64,000 nt of DNA. It comes from Blasia pusilla. Taxonomy: Eukaryota > Marchantiophyta > Marchantiopsida > Blasiales. Where the stretch lies: positions 11,966,001-12,030,000 of the forward strand of contig CM114272.1 of assembly GCA_050084515.1 (NCBI GenBank), read 5' to 3'. This document shows, piece after piece, positions 63,283-64,000 of the stretch (positions are counted from its first letter, which is position 1; each line of letters opens with the position of its first letter). The notes under the pieces were generated by a model. It made no database searches, was not told the origin of the DNA, and saw only the letters and a program-made list of their open reading frames with translations. The position numbers and the translations under genes are program-made.

Positions 63283-64000
63283 TGTGACTCGGCTTCTACC
63301 TCTTACCCCGACCCGGTGAGGATCTCGCCGATATGGGATTTATGTGTAGTGCAGCCCAGGTTGAGGGTGCGGTGGTGACTCGGGTCTGCGAGAGGCACCG
63401 AGCCATCGAGAGGTGGAGTTGAGATTGACCCACCGAGGGGACCGATGGGCGGCAGCCAGGGTTCCTGATTGTTCACATTTTCGGAGGCACTACACACACC
63501 ATCGATGGTGCCTCGACGACCAGCGGTGCCTATAATTCAGGCACCTACGTCGACGTCACGAGGAGTTGGAGTGACAACTCCTATGCCGGCTCGAGTGGAG
63601 TCAGTGTCGATCATAGTGCTGGAGGTGGCCACTAGAGTGAGTCAGACTCCACTATTTTCCGCCATAGAGTTGGTGAGGTTGGGAGTTGGACCACCGAGGT
63701 GTTCGGTTGGTCGCCACGTTGTGTGAGCGTGGAGAGATGGCGCTTCTTGTTGAGGTAGTTGAGGAGGTGGTGGACTTGCCCTCAGAGCCAGTGCTTGGGA
63801 CATTCCCCACTGAGTCATGGCATGCGGCGGCGGCGGCGAAGTTGGTAGATAAGCCAGCTCGACCGGCCATAGAGCGAGCAGTGGTGACACCTGGAGTAGT
63901 GTTACTGGATAACCGAGCTGGAGTATTTCGCTTCAGTATACCACCCGCAACGCGTCCTACTTGATTCGGGAGAGCAACCCTTGATGTTAGGGAAGGCGGC
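63283..64000 (+). pseudogene. Gypsy protease start (partial)
   Basis: In the last bases the frame reads ELEYFASVYHPQRVLLDSGE then QPLMLGKA, a retropepsin active site (DSG at 63963-63971) matching the relic at 51540. The linker 63340-63900 is open in more than one frame and aligns with 50925-51440. Whether protease is intact cannot be seen because the window ends. Confidence 0.7.

Larger units (their letters stand above)
60300..64000 (+). mobile_element. Gypsy element copy 3, 5' part (runs off window)
   Basis: Begins TGTCACATTTGAG with a 480-bp A repeat (60300-60779; TATA at 60571), followed directly by leader ACATGAGAAAG as in the 3281 element, so segment B is again absent at the 5' end. A long leader (60780-61859) precedes gag and then the start of protease. 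This is the only copy in the window with a gag region. Its 3' half lies beyond 64000. Confidence 0.88.

Overview
This is nuclear DNA from a land plant. Evidence: spliced genes with GT-AG introns, plant-type protein families, plant-type CCCTAAA repeats, and decayed Ty1/copia and Ty3/gypsy retrotransposons, a Helitron-type helicase relic and small terminal-inverted-repeat elements. Short introns in a repeat-rich, gene-poor setting, and the kind of gypsy element present, lean towards a seed-free plant (bryophyte, lycophyte or fern). The sequence alone does not settle the species.

Three intact genes can be modelled by eye, all on the minus strand, each with exon lengths summing to a multiple of three. 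(1) 10839-13145: a small SAM-dependent methyltransferase of the thiol/halide/thiocyanate (HOL, TPMT-like) family. (2) 16399-19062: a probably organelle-targeted protein joining a DnaJ-type CxxC zinc domain, NUMOD3-like repeats and four CCHC zinc knuckles. (3) 32027-35282: a complete 600-residue Golgi type II glycosyltransferase of family GT61. A fourth locus (55173-57519, minus) is a pseudogene: an EDM2-like double PHD region followed by a long acidic ORF and an unidentified conserved tail.

The rest is mobile-element debris and AT-rich intergenic DNA. 1-3250 has unassigned ORF relics and an inverted gypsy fragment. 3281-7893 is a gypsy element with an unusual layout: a 480-bp repeat A, the coding region, a 138-bp repeat B, then A and B again. 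A lone A-B unit lies at 8670-9274, a rearranged relic of the same family at 50925-52590, and a third copy (A, leader, gag, start of protease) runs off the right edge from 60300. The integrase ends in a PHD finger, and one relic keeps what looks like motif I of a cytosine-5 DNA methyltransferase. 38106-42767 is a dead copia element. 43780-49077 holds a Pif1/Helitron-type helicase relic and a large intron-bearing transposase-like pseudogene. 49416-50170 is a degenerate interstitial telomeric array, and 52613-52818 a perfect (AG)103 microsatellite.

The most unusual item is the gypsy family. Its A1-coding-B1-A2-B2 organisation matches the split direct repeats described for Ngaro/PAT-type DIRS elements, but its enzymes are those of a DDE-integrase gypsy element. 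Simple A1xA2 or B1xB2 recombination explains the derivative copies in the window.
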